Positions 6,849-13,830 of a stretch of 15,026 bases of DNA are shown piece by piece. The notes under the pieces are model-generated. The model had not been told where the DNA came from. It did no database searches and was given only the letters and a program-made list of their open reading frames with translations. Within the stretch, counting starts at the first letter, position 1, and every line of letters starts with the position of its first letter. A program made the position numbers and the translations under genes. The stretch comes from Spirochaetaceae bacterium (GTDB taxonomy: Bacteria > Spirochaetota > Spirochaetia > Treponematales > Breznakiellaceae), in the NCBI GenBank assembly GCA_031288215.1, contig JAITRV010000057.1, positions 1 through 15,026 on the forward strand, read 5' to 3'.

Positions 6849-8404
6849 CATATCCTGCCGCTCTCGTTTCCCAGGGTATCCCGCAGCCCGGAACCGACCA
6901 GGAAGGTCACCACCCCGGAGGAAACCGTATTGACGAAGATCCCCCGGACCTCCACCCGGTAAAAGGACTCCCAGCCGGGCTGTTTTTCCGGGAAGGTAAA
7001 ATCAGCGGCGCTCATAAACCGGGGGGAAAAGGACAGGGCGCTATTGGAGGCCTCCACCCGGAAGAGGCTCATCAGGGACAGGAGGTCAAGCTCCGCCCCC
7101 GGGGCCAGATCAACGTAAAGCTCTATCCAGCCGGGGACCTGCTCCGTATAGGGATAGCGGCCTTCCCCATCCTCGATGGGCAGGTCGTCGAAGGGGTCTT
7201 CCAGGGAAAAGGCCGCTCCCTGGTACCGCGCATCCGGGCTGAGGGCCCCGATGCCCCCCGGCGCCAGGGGAAGGCGGATCCCCACCAGGGCCGGGGGCTT
7301 TGAAAAGGGGCCGTCGGCGATGACCCGGAAGATTGCCGGTTCCCCGCTTTCATTCCCCGCGGCATCCCTGACCCCGGCGTCGAGGCGGATCAGGAAGGGG
7401 CTTGCGAATTCCGGCCTTTCGGAAAAACGAAAAACCGCCGAATCGGCATAGCCCGGAGGGGTCTCCAACTCCGGTTTCAGGGAGGGTTCCACCGAGAGGC
7501 GGCTCTTGATGCCCGCCGTATCCACGGCTTCGGAAAAATCCAGCCGGAGCCGGTAGGCGGCCTCCCAGCGGAAATTCGCCGCCGTCAGAAGGGTCTGTTC
7601 CGACGGAAGCAGCCGCATCTTCACCGCCCCGTCCCGGTCCAGGGCATAGGCCCCCGTCAAACGGGGGGGAATGCGGTCCTGCCCCAGGGTAAAAGAGGCG
7701 CTAAAATCCTTCCCCAGCTTCCGCCCCCGCCCATCGGAAAGCTCCGCGGAGACCCGGAGCCGGTAGCGTGTCCCCGCATCCCAGGGTTCCCCGGGGGTAA
7801 AGACCGCGATCCGGTCCTCCGCCTCCAGGGACCACAGGCCGGTATGGACGGGGCTCAGGGAAATTTCCTCGATACAGGAGGCGATCCTCATGGCTTGGGA
7901 AAATTCCACCCGGATCTCCCGCCGCCCTTCGGTGATGATCGCCCCATCCCCGGGGTCCACCCCCAGAATCCGGGGCCGTTCCCCCGCCGCCCGGGTGGTA
8001 AAGGCCCCCTCAAAGGTCTTATCCATCGACAGCCCCCGGTCATCGGCGGCCTCCGCCCGGAGGGTGATCCGGTAGTCCCGGTTCCCCTCCAGGGGCAGGA
8101 AGGGCGTAAACCGCAGGGTCCGGTCCTCCCATTCAAAGGCCCCCTTCACGGCCCGGTCGTCCTCGGTGAGGGAAAAGGCGTGTTCCACCCGGGGCCGGTC
8201 CGGGTCATGGGTAAAGGTCAGCGAAACCTCCAGGGCGCCGCTTTCCTCATGAAATCCCGCGCCGGGGCTCCACCGGGCAACCTCGAAGGGTGAAAGCCGG
8301 AGGAAATCGCAGGAAACGAGGAGGCCCGCCGCGGCAAGGCAGCTCAAAAGGTTCTTCCCCCGGAAGAAAAGGCCCCGGAATAGCAAGTATCGGCTATCTT
8401 TCAT
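6827..8404 (-). CDS. Ig-like (SbsA/Big_5-type) multidomain lipoprotein 2 (525 aa)
   Basis: The start is the ATG at 8404, four bases overlapping the stop of the preceding gene (ATGA), with GAGG about 10 bases upstream. A signal peptide of about 31 residues ends in the lipobox LLVS before Cys32. The mature protein looks all-beta. It contains three Ig-like repeats at about 40-137, 144-239 and 246-362, each with a pattern of a beta strand with Phe, then 'w-x-x-x-d-r-x-l-x-F-T-P', then 'Y-R-(I/L)-x-(L/V)'. A longer C-terminal region (370-525) follows. The motifs DAAGNESG (347-354) and DTLGNESG (509-516) close two domains and resemble the D-x-x-GN ends of bacterial Ig-like domains. It is related in design to the gene just upstream, suggesting an old duplication. 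The exposed domain chain suggests a periplasmic or surface spacer or adaptor; its place between the fusion protein and the permeases argues for a role with the pump (inference). Confidence 0.8.
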   Translation of the reverse strand: MKDSRYLLFRGLFFRGKNLLSCLAAAGLLVSCDFLRLSPFEVARWSPGAGFHEESGALEVSLTFTHDPDRPRVEHAFSLTEDDRAVKGAFEWEDRTLRFTPFLPLEGNRDYRITLRAEAADDRGLSMDKTFEGAFTTRAAGERPRILGVDPGDGAIITEGRREIRVEFSQAMRIASCIEEISLSPVHTGLWSLEAEDRIAVFTPGEPWDAGTRYRLRVSAELSDGRGRKLGKDFSASFTLGQDRIPPRLTGAYALDRDGAVKMRLLPSEQTLLTAANFRWEAAYRLRLDFSEAVDTAGIKSRLSVEPSLKPELETPPGYADSAVFRFSERPEFASPFLIRLDAGVRDAAGNESGEPAIFRVIADGPFSKPPALVGIRLPLAPGGIGALSPDARYQGAAFSLEDPFDDLPIEDGEGRYPYTEQVPGWIELYVDLAPGAELDLLSLMSLFRVEASNSALSFSPRFMSAADFTFPEKQPGWESFYRVEVRGIFVNTVSSGVVTFLVGSGLRDTLGNESGRIWKIPLLK

Positions 8405-9927
8405 GGTTTTGCCGCCTCGATATAGATGATCCGGCTTTCCTTCATCGTGGACCCCAGGCCGTTGGTGATGCCGGTTTTTCCGCCGGGAACGGAGAGCCGG
8501 TAATAGTGGACTTCCGGGATTTCCCCCGGTACCACCCCGTCCCATTCCATCTCAAGCACCGAAGAAGACCAGGCGGCGGCCTTGAGGCTCACCGGGGTGA
8601 GAAGCCCCGGAAACCAGGGGTCCAGGGAGATTGCCAGGGCGGCCTCCACCGCCGCTTCCCGGGAGAAGGGAAGGGAAAAGCTCAGGGCGATCTCCAGAAT
8701 TCCCTTATAGGAATCCTCCATGGGGATCCGGCAGCTCAGGGCCTCCCCGCCGCCGCTGGGGAGGAGGATGCCGTTCAGGGATATGCCGGTGATCCCCAGG
8801 AGGGGAATATCCGGGGTAAAGAAGGCGATGTGGTCCTCCCCCAGGGTCAGGCCGCTCCGGTCCCGGGTATCCGCGGACACCGTCAGGGTGTAGGCGGTGT
8901 CCCCCTCGCCGTCCCGGTCGGGGATGAAAACCATCGTGGTATCGGTCAATACTTCGGCCCGTCCCGAAAGGGAGGGCTCAATGCGGACCGCCCGGAGGAG
9001 GCTGTCCCGGTCCATGGGCTTGTTGAAGCGAATCCCGATGCCCTGGCCGCTTCCCAGCCCCCGCTCAAGCCCGGCGCCGGTCCCTACCCAGGGGATGACG
9101 GCGGCGTTCCCCTCCCCGGTATCGGGAGGGACGGACCGGATCATGGGGAACAGCTCCGTCACCCGGGGGATCACCCGGTCCGCGCCGGTTACAAAGAGGG
9201 CGGAGAAGGATTCCACCAGGGGCGCCCCTTCCCGGCTCAAGGCATCCTCCAGGCTCCAGCGGTATACGCTCCAGGGGGACAGGCTCTTGCGGGGGACGAT
9301 CCGCAGGATGCGGTCATCCTCCTCCCAGCAAAATTCCTTATCCGACACCCCCTCCAGGGTAAAGCCCGCTTCGGTGCTCCGGCGGTCCATGGGCTCGGAG
9401 AAGTTCAAAGTCAGGGACAAGCCCGCCTCAAGGCTCACCCCCGCCGAGGCCCCGTCGGGGGGCGAGCAGGACAGCACCCGCGGCAGGGGGGGGCGGGCCA
9501 CCGCATAGAAGGGGATGTATTCGGCCAGCCGCAGTTCCCGGCCGTCCGCGGCATAGACCTGGCCCGACAGGGCCAGGGTGTACCGGCTGCCCGCCTTCCA
9601 GCCCCCCAGGGGGGTAAAATAGAGGGCGTTCCCCTTCCATTGAAGATCCCCCTCCACCGGTTCCCCCGGAGAAGTCACCGAGAGGATCTGCTGGGTTTCG
9701 ATCTCCTCCATCCTGGTATTAAAGCGGAGGATCACGGGGCTCCCGTGATCCGGAAGAAGTTCCCCGGCCTCACCGGGGGTAAGCTCCAGCCCGATGGGCC
9801 GGAGTTCCGCAAAGGCGCAGGAGCCAAGGCTCGTTAAAAGGCCCAGGCTCATTAAAAGGCCCAGGCTTGCCGAAAGACCCAGCCTCGCCGGGAGGGCCCT
9901 ATTCCGCCAGGACAACATAGCTTCCAT
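8401..9927 (-). CDS. Ig-like (SbsA/Big_5-type) multidomain lipoprotein 1 (508 aa)
   Basis: I chose the ATG at 9927, which has GGGAG 8 bases upstream; ATG 9918 is also possible. Either start overlaps the 3' end of the fusion-protein gene (29 or 20 bases). The signal peptide ends in a clean lipobox (SLGS before Cys37) and its hydrophobic core is built from hexapeptide repeats. The mature part has three Ig-like units at about 41-142, 147-247 and 253-372. Each carries the Big_5-type features: P-x-(D/E)-G/A near the start, 'F-(S/N)-x-(P)-M-(D/E)' in the middle (for example FSEPMD at 176-181 and FNKPMD at 301-306), and 'Y-x-(L/W)' near the end. A C-terminal beta region of about 130 residues follows. 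These domains are known from S-layer and other surface proteins. As part of an efflux operon it is unusual. Its stop overlaps the start of the related next gene. Confidence 0.8.
   Translation of the reverse strand: MEAMLSWRNRALPARLGLSASLGLLMSLGLLTSLGSCAFAELRPIGLELTPGEAGELLPDHGSPVILRFNTRMEEIETQQILSVTSPGEPVEGDLQWKGNALYFTPLGGWKAGSRYTLALSGQVYAADGRELRLAEYIPFYAVARPPLPRVLSCSPPDGASAGVSLEAGLSLTLNFSEPMDRRSTEAGFTLEGVSDKEFCWEEDDRILRIVPRKSLSPWSVYRWSLEDALSREGAPLVESFSALFVTGADRVIPRVTELFPMIRSVPPDTGEGNAAVIPWVGTGAGLERGLGSGQGIGIRFNKPMDRDSLLRAVRIEPSLSGRAEVLTDTTMVFIPDRDGEGDTAYTLTVSADTRDRSGLTLGEDHIAFFTPDIPLLGITGISLNGILLPSGGGEALSCRIPMEDSYKGILEIALSFSLPFSREAAVEAALAISLDPWFPGLLTPVSLKAAAWSSSVLEMEWDGVVPGEIPEVHYYRLSVPGGKTGITNGLGSTMKESRIIYIEAAKP
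9823..9894. repeat. Four 18-bp tandem repeats in a signal-peptide coding region
   Basis: Four 18-bp units lie at 9823-9840, 9841-9858, 9859-9876 and 9877-9894. Units 1 and 2 differ at two positions; units 3 and 4 are progressively more diverged. On the - strand they encode the hexapeptide series LGLSAS, LGLLMS, LGLLTS and the start of LGSC, that is, the hydrophobic core and lipobox of the Ig-like lipoprotein. Copy-number changes would lengthen or shorten the signal peptide without breaking the frame. Confidence 0.9.
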
Positions 9928-11266
9928 CCCGCAGGCTCCCGTCGGGGCGCAGCACCACCGCCTCCCCCGGGGAAAGCCCGGAGGCCACAATCCGGTCCTC
10001 TCCCAGGGACATCCCCAGGAGGACCTTCCGCTCGTATACCCTATTTCCGTTAATGACAAAAACCATCCCCTCATCATCCTCTTGATTCAAAATAACCCCT
10101 CCGGGGATCGCCACCGCCTTCCGGGGGGGGCCTAAAGTTATGGAAACCCGGGCAAACATCCCCGGCTTGGGCAGCCCTTCCCCATTCCCCGAGGCGATCT
10201 CCTCCGGGGAAAGGAGCACCCGCACGGTAAAGGTGAAGGATTGGCTATCCGCCGCGGGGGCCACCAGGTCCACGGCGCCCCCGTAGGTGCCCCCGGTTCC
10301 GTCCAGGCTGACCCGTGCGGGCATCCCCCGTTCCAGCCGCAGGGCGTCGGCCTCCCGGACCGGGAATACCGCGTAGAGGGACTCCGTGTCCATCAGGGTG
10401 AGGATCTTATCCTCCCGTTTGACCCGTTCCCCCTCTTCAACGTACCGGGCCCCCACGGTTCCCCCGGAGGAACTGCGGATCTCCAATTCCGACTGGGCCA
10501 GCCGGGCGGATTCCAGTTCCTTGAGGGCCGCTTCCATCTGGGCTTGGGCCGCGGCGGCCTCCGCCCGGAGGGTGGCGGTGGCCAGGATGATAGCGGCGCG
10601 CCGCCGTTCCCCCTCGTTCCGGGGCAGGGGAAGCCCCCCGGCGGTCAGATCCCGGTCCCGAAACCCGATCCGGCGGATCTCCAGGTCCTTCTCCATAAGC
10701 CGCAGGCTCTCCGCCTCCGATTCCAGGGCAAAGCGGCCCGCCCGGATCGCCTCGGGGGTTACCCCTCCGGCCTCGAAGAGGGCTTCCTCCCCCCGGTGCT
10801 TCCGTTCCTGTTCCTCATGGACCTTTCGGGACTGGGCCAATTCGGCTTCCCCCTTTTCCAGGTTGAGCAACTGGGCCTCCGCCTGGAACTCCCCTTCCAG
10901 CAGCCGGGCCCGGGCCAGGGACAGGGAGGCCTTCGCCTGGGCCAGGGAATTTTCCGCCTTCCCCACCGCCAGGGTAATCTGGGGGTTTTCCAGCAGGGCC
11001 AGGACATCCCCCGGCCGGACCGTGTCCCCCTCCCGGAAAGAGAGGGCCGCCAGGACCGCATCCTGGGGAGCGGCAATGTCCTGCTTCTTGAGGAAGGACA
11101 GGGTTCCGAAGCCGCCGACCTCCTGGGGAAGCTCCCGTTCCGCCGCAAGGGCCCCCCGGACCGGCCGGGGGGCTTCCTCCTCCTTGGGGGCCGGGGCCTT
11201 ACACGATACCGCCAGGCTTGCCGCCAGAAAAACCGGCAGCAGACGGCAATGGTGAATTTTTTGCAT
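9899..11266 (-). CDS. Membrane fusion protein of an RND efflux system, lipid-anchored (455 aa)
   Basis: Periplasmic adaptor of the HlyD/AcrA family that links the RND permease to the TolC-type channel. Start ATG 11266 has GGGAGGA with 5-6 bases of spacing; the stop of the outer-membrane gene (TAG, 11277-11279) lies just before this site. The signal peptide ends in LAVS before Cys22, giving an inner-membrane lipid anchor as in AcrA. Domain order: the first lipoyl half (about 62-98, with REGDTVRPGDVLALLE), a long charged Ala/Glu/Leu-rich coiled-coil hairpin (about 99-258), the second lipoyl half (about 260-292, with VEEGERVKREDKIL), a beta-barrel (about 293-380) and a membrane-proximal domain (about 380-455). 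The hairpin is about 160 residues, longer than in AcrA by my memory of that structure, which would suit a wide periplasm or a different channel contact. A Gly/Pro-rich break at 206-216 interrupts the hairpin. Confidence 0.92.
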   Translation of the reverse strand: MQKIHHCRLLPVFLAASLAVSCKAPAPKEEEAPRPVRGALAAERELPQEVGGFGTLSFLKKQDIAAPQDAVLAALSFREGDTVRPGDVLALLENPQITLAVGKAENSLAQAKASLSLARARLLEGEFQAEAQLLNLEKGEAELAQSRKVHEEQERKHRGEEALFEAGGVTPEAIRAGRFALESEAESLRLMEKDLEIRRIGFRDRDLTAGGLPLPRNEGERRRAAIILATATLRAEAAAAQAQMEAALKELESARLAQSELEIRSSSGGTVGARYVEEGERVKREDKILTLMDTESLYAVFPVREADALRLERGMPARVSLDGTGGTYGGAVDLVAPAADSQSFTFTVRVLLSPEEIASGNGEGLPKPGMFARVSITLGPPRKAVAIPGGVILNQEDDEGMVFVINGNRVYERKVLLGMSLGEDRIVASGLSPGEAVVLRPDGSLRDGSYVVLAE

Positions 11267-11276
11267 AGGTTCCTCC

Positions 11277-12677
11277 CTATGGTATGGTTTGACCTGAAAA
11301 ATGGGCCAATTCCCCCGGGCGAAGGTCCAGGATCTGTTCCAATTCCCGTTCCGCCCCCAGGAGGGATATGGCCGCTTCCGCCAGGGCAAGCTCCCGCTGG
11401 GTATACTCCCGGCGATCTTCCATGAGATCCAGCCGGGTACTATGCCCCAGTTCCCGGCGCAGTTCCGCCAGGCGCAGCTTTTCCCCGGCCAGTTCCAGGG
11501 ATTGCAGGGCCAAAAGCCGCCTCCGGTCGGTGAGCCGGCATTTTTCCACGGCCAGCACCGCCATACGGCCCACCCGTTCAAGGCTCAGCCGGTATTTTTC
11601 CTGCTCCGCCGTCAGGGCCAGTTCCGCGGACTTCCCCGTCAGGGACGAGGCGGGGTCCGGCAGGGGGCTCAGGGTGTTCTGCAGCCGGGCGGTCCTGTCG
11701 TAGGGCGGCTCCCATCCCGCGGAACCCTGGAGGTTCCCGGAAAGCCAGGGGGAGGAAAACTCCACCGTAAGCCCCAGGGACCAACTGTGCCTGGTCAGGG
11801 GGTAGCTCTGACCGCTCAGGCTCACCCCTCCGGTAAGCCGCAGGGTGGGCAGCCAGGAAAGCCGGGCGGCCCGAAGCTCCGCCTGTTTCTTCCGTATGGA
11901 ATGGCGGGCGCCGATAAGGTCCGGGTTCCGGGACTGGGCCTGGGAACGGACCTGCTCCCCAACGGGCAGGACGGGGGCCCGCAGGACATCCACCGCTTCC
12001 CCCAGGGAAGGAAGCCGGTCCATTCCCAGGGTTTCGGCCAATTCCCGCTCCGCCTCCTCCAATTCCAGCCTGAGGGACGCCGTCTCAATCTCCTCCTCGG
12101 AAACGGCGATATCCGCCCCGGTCAGATCCGAGGCCAGGGCCAGCCCCAACTCCACCTCCTGCCGCAGGATATTCCGCTGTTCCCCCAGGGCCTCCAGGGC
12201 GGCTTCCCGGATTTCCGCCTGCAGGCGGGTATACAAAACATTCCGGTAAGCCCCCAGGGCGGCTTCGGCGATTTCCCCGGCCATCCGCTCGAGCTGGTAG
12301 CCCTGGAGGCTGAGTTCCGCCTGTTCCACCCGCCGGGTCTCGGCGGTTCTTCCCCCGTCCCAGAGGAGCTGATCCAGGTTGAGGCTGTAGTTCTTCAAGA
12401 AAGAATCCGTCCCGATAGCCGCAAACCGGTCATCCTCTGAAATCCCCAGGCTTAACCGGGGGAAATAGGCCCGCCGCCCCAGGACCCAGGCCCGCTCCCG
12501 GAGAGCCCTCATGCGGTACTCGTTGCGGAGTTCCTCCGAGGCGGCCACCGCCATCCGGGCGGCGTCGGCAAAGCTGATGGGTTCCGCGGTTTCCCCCCAC
12601 AGACCGAACCCGGCCCGGAACAGCAGGATCAGCGCCAGGACCTGCCGGGGACGGGCCGTTCCGAAGCGGGCCCTCAT
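11277..12677 (-). CDS. TolC-type outer-membrane efflux protein (466 aa)
   Basis: Outer-membrane channel of the OEP family, expected to form a trimeric tunnel. The ATG at 12677 overlaps the stop of the preceding lipoprotein gene (ATGA); the frame is open further upstream, but that part lies within the preceding gene and lacks a signal sequence. An ordinary signal peptide of about 28 residues (ending near GLWG) precedes the mature protein, with no lipobox Cys, unlike many Gram-negative OMFs such as OprM. Two homologous halves are visible: helical Ala/Glu/Leu-rich stretches at about 35-70, 110-225, 240-270 and 350-450. The strand segments RAYFPRLSLGIS (69-80) and ARLSWLPTLRLTGG (271-284) are the typical 'A-x-x-x-x-P-x-L' entry into the barrel in each half. 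It sits directly upstream of the fusion protein, completing the tripartite set. The Shine-Dalgarno is weak, consistent with translational coupling. Confidence 0.92.
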   Translation of the reverse strand: MRARFGTARPRQVLALILLFRAGFGLWGETAEPISFADAARMAVAASEELRNEYRMRALRERAWVLGRRAYFPRLSLGISEDDRFAAIGTDSFLKNYSLNLDQLLWDGGRTAETRRVEQAELSLQGYQLERMAGEIAEAALGAYRNVLYTRLQAEIREAALEALGEQRNILRQEVELGLALASDLTGADIAVSEEEIETASLRLELEEAERELAETLGMDRLPSLGEAVDVLRAPVLPVGEQVRSQAQSRNPDLIGARHSIRKKQAELRAARLSWLPTLRLTGGVSLSGQSYPLTRHSWSLGLTVEFSSPWLSGNLQGSAGWEPPYDRTARLQNTLSPLPDPASSLTGKSAELALTAEQEKYRLSLERVGRMAVLAVEKCRLTDRRRLLALQSLELAGEKLRLAELRRELGHSTRLDLMEDRREYTQRELALAEAAISLLGAERELEQILDLRPGELAHFSGQTIP

Positions 12678-13171
12678 TGCCTGATACCCCGCATACCCCT
12701 GAAGGCCATTTTTGCCGCCTCCCTGAGGAGGTAATCCAGAATTTCCGCGGAGGAAAGGCTGACATCCCCGGACTGTATTGCCCGGCCCGATGCCAGCGGG
12801 GTCCCCGTCCGGTCCCCTTCCCGCCATATATGGACCTCCATGGACAGGGAGCGCAGGGTCTTCCAGCCGGAGAGGTACTCCCGTTCAATGGCCCGGACAT
12901 CCACCCGGAAATCCGCCTCCCCATCCGGCGGGGCAAAGAGGTATTTCCGCTCCAGAAAGAGGAGGGGAAGGCGGCGGCGTATCTCCCCTTCCACCGAAGC
13001 CCAGTCCATGGCCTTATCCACCGAGACATCCCCCAGCCGTCCGGTCCCCCGGGGGGCTTTCAGCTTCCCCGAGGACCAGGCATTGGAGCCGGGAATGTTG
13101 ACGCAGGAGGCGGCAAAGATCCCTGAAAGGGCGAGGATCAAAAGAGCCGAAAAAGCCCCGGAGATTTTCAT
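12674..13171 (-). CDS. Small lipoprotein of unknown function (165 aa)
   Basis: ATG 13171 overlaps the upstream stop (ATGA) and has GGGAGG 7 bases before it. The signal peptide ends in FAAS before Cys23, so the product is a predicted lipoprotein. The mature domain of about 140 residues alternates strands and helices: a Val/Asp strand (about 46-50), a helix with W57 (54-70), a strand with DFRVDVRAIE (87-96), a second strand with SMEVHIWR (109-116), a third with ASGRAIQSGDV (127-137) and a C-terminal helix with AEILDYLLREAAKMAF (142-157). I do not recognise a family. The overall size and alpha/beta order resemble the small lipoproteins that assist outer-membrane or envelope complexes (LptE- or LpoB-like folds), but that is only a resemblance. 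Its position just before the outer-membrane channel gene fits a role in channel assembly. Confidence 0.75.
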   Translation of the reverse strand: MKISGAFSALLILALSGIFAASCVNIPGSNAWSSGKLKAPRGTGRLGDVSVDKAMDWASVEGEIRRRLPLLFLERKYLFAPPDGEADFRVDVRAIEREYLSGWKTLRSLSMEVHIWREGDRTGTPLASGRAIQSGDVSLSSAEILDYLLREAAKMAFRGMRGIRQ

Positions 13172-13830
13172 GGAGCGGCCTCCCGGATCACCGATTCCAG
13201 GCTTTCAATCCCCCGGTACAGGGCGCTGTCCCAGGGCAGGAGGGTCTTGGCGCTCTGCAGGTCCCGGAGCGCGGCGGCCCGATTCCCCCCAACCCAGCGG
13301 CTGCGGGCCCGGTCCACGAAGACCATGGCGGCCTCCGCGGAGGCTTCCACCGCCCGGTCCAGCAGGGCCGCGGCGTGTTCCTCCCCGGCGGGGCCCCGGT
13401 CCCGGTAGAGTTCCGCCCGCAGCCGGAGGGCCCGGATATCGGCGGGATCGTCCCCGAGGATGCCCTCCACCAGGGCCTCCGCCTCCCCGGTTTCCCCCTT
13501 TTCCCGGAGGAGCCGGGCCAGGTACAGGGCGGCCTCCACCGAAGCAGGCATGAGGGAAAGGGCCCGGCGGAAGGATTTTTCCGCCCCCTTCAGATCCCCT
13601 GAAAAATACTCCGCCTTTCCCCGGAGGGCCAGGGCCGGGGGAAAGGATCGTTCCCCGGCCAGGAGGGGGAGGAGTTCCGAAAAACGCCCCTGGGCATAGA
13701 TCGCCTCGGCCCGGGCATAGCGCAGGAGGGTATCCTCATCCACCCGCGGGGCACAGGCCCCCAGGATCAGCGCCGCGGAAACCAGGGGCCACATAACACG
13801 CGCATTCTTTCCCATGGCGTGCCCCGTCAT
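13168..13830 (-). CDS. TPR-repeat lipoprotein (220 aa)
   Basis: I chose ATG 13830 because it overlaps the upstream stop (ATGA), like other junctions in this operon. ATG 13815, with GGGG at a 6-base spacing, is a real alternative. A GTG at 13899 also opens the frame but would add a non-signal segment. The lipobox LGA before Cys26 is typical, so the product should be a lipoprotein. The rest is helical with tetratricopeptide repeats at about 66-96 (ALRGKAEYFSGDLKGAEKSFRRAL pattern: A-x-x-x-G-D-x-x-x-A), 99-130, 133-165 and 168-200; a partial helix pair lies before them (34-60). TPR lipoproteins act as scaffolds for protein partners, often at the outer membrane. Which partner it binds is unknown; co-transcription suggests the efflux complex or the lipoprotein encoded next to it. 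Confidence 0.8.
   Translation of the reverse strand: MTGHAMGKNARVMWPLVSAALILGACAPRVDEDTLLRYARAEAIYAQGRFSELLPLLAGERSFPPALALRGKAEYFSGDLKGAEKSFRRALSLMPASVEAALYLARLLREKGETGEAEALVEGILGDDPADIRALRLRAELYRDRGPAGEEHAAALLDRAVEASAEAAMVFVDRARSRWVGGNRAAALRDLQSAKTLLPWDSALYRGIESLESVIREAAP

Noticed and set aside
11267..11581. N-terminal extension of the membrane fusion protein upstream of 11266
   Set aside because: The extension is Trp-rich shadow sequence of the outer-membrane gene. ATG 11266 has a strong Shine-Dalgarno and starts a lipoprotein signal peptide.
12678..12827. N-terminal extension of the TolC-type protein upstream of 12677
   Set aside because: The added 50 residues are Gly/Pro-rich, coincide with the small-lipoprotein gene in another frame, and hide a good signal peptide that begins at ATG 12677.
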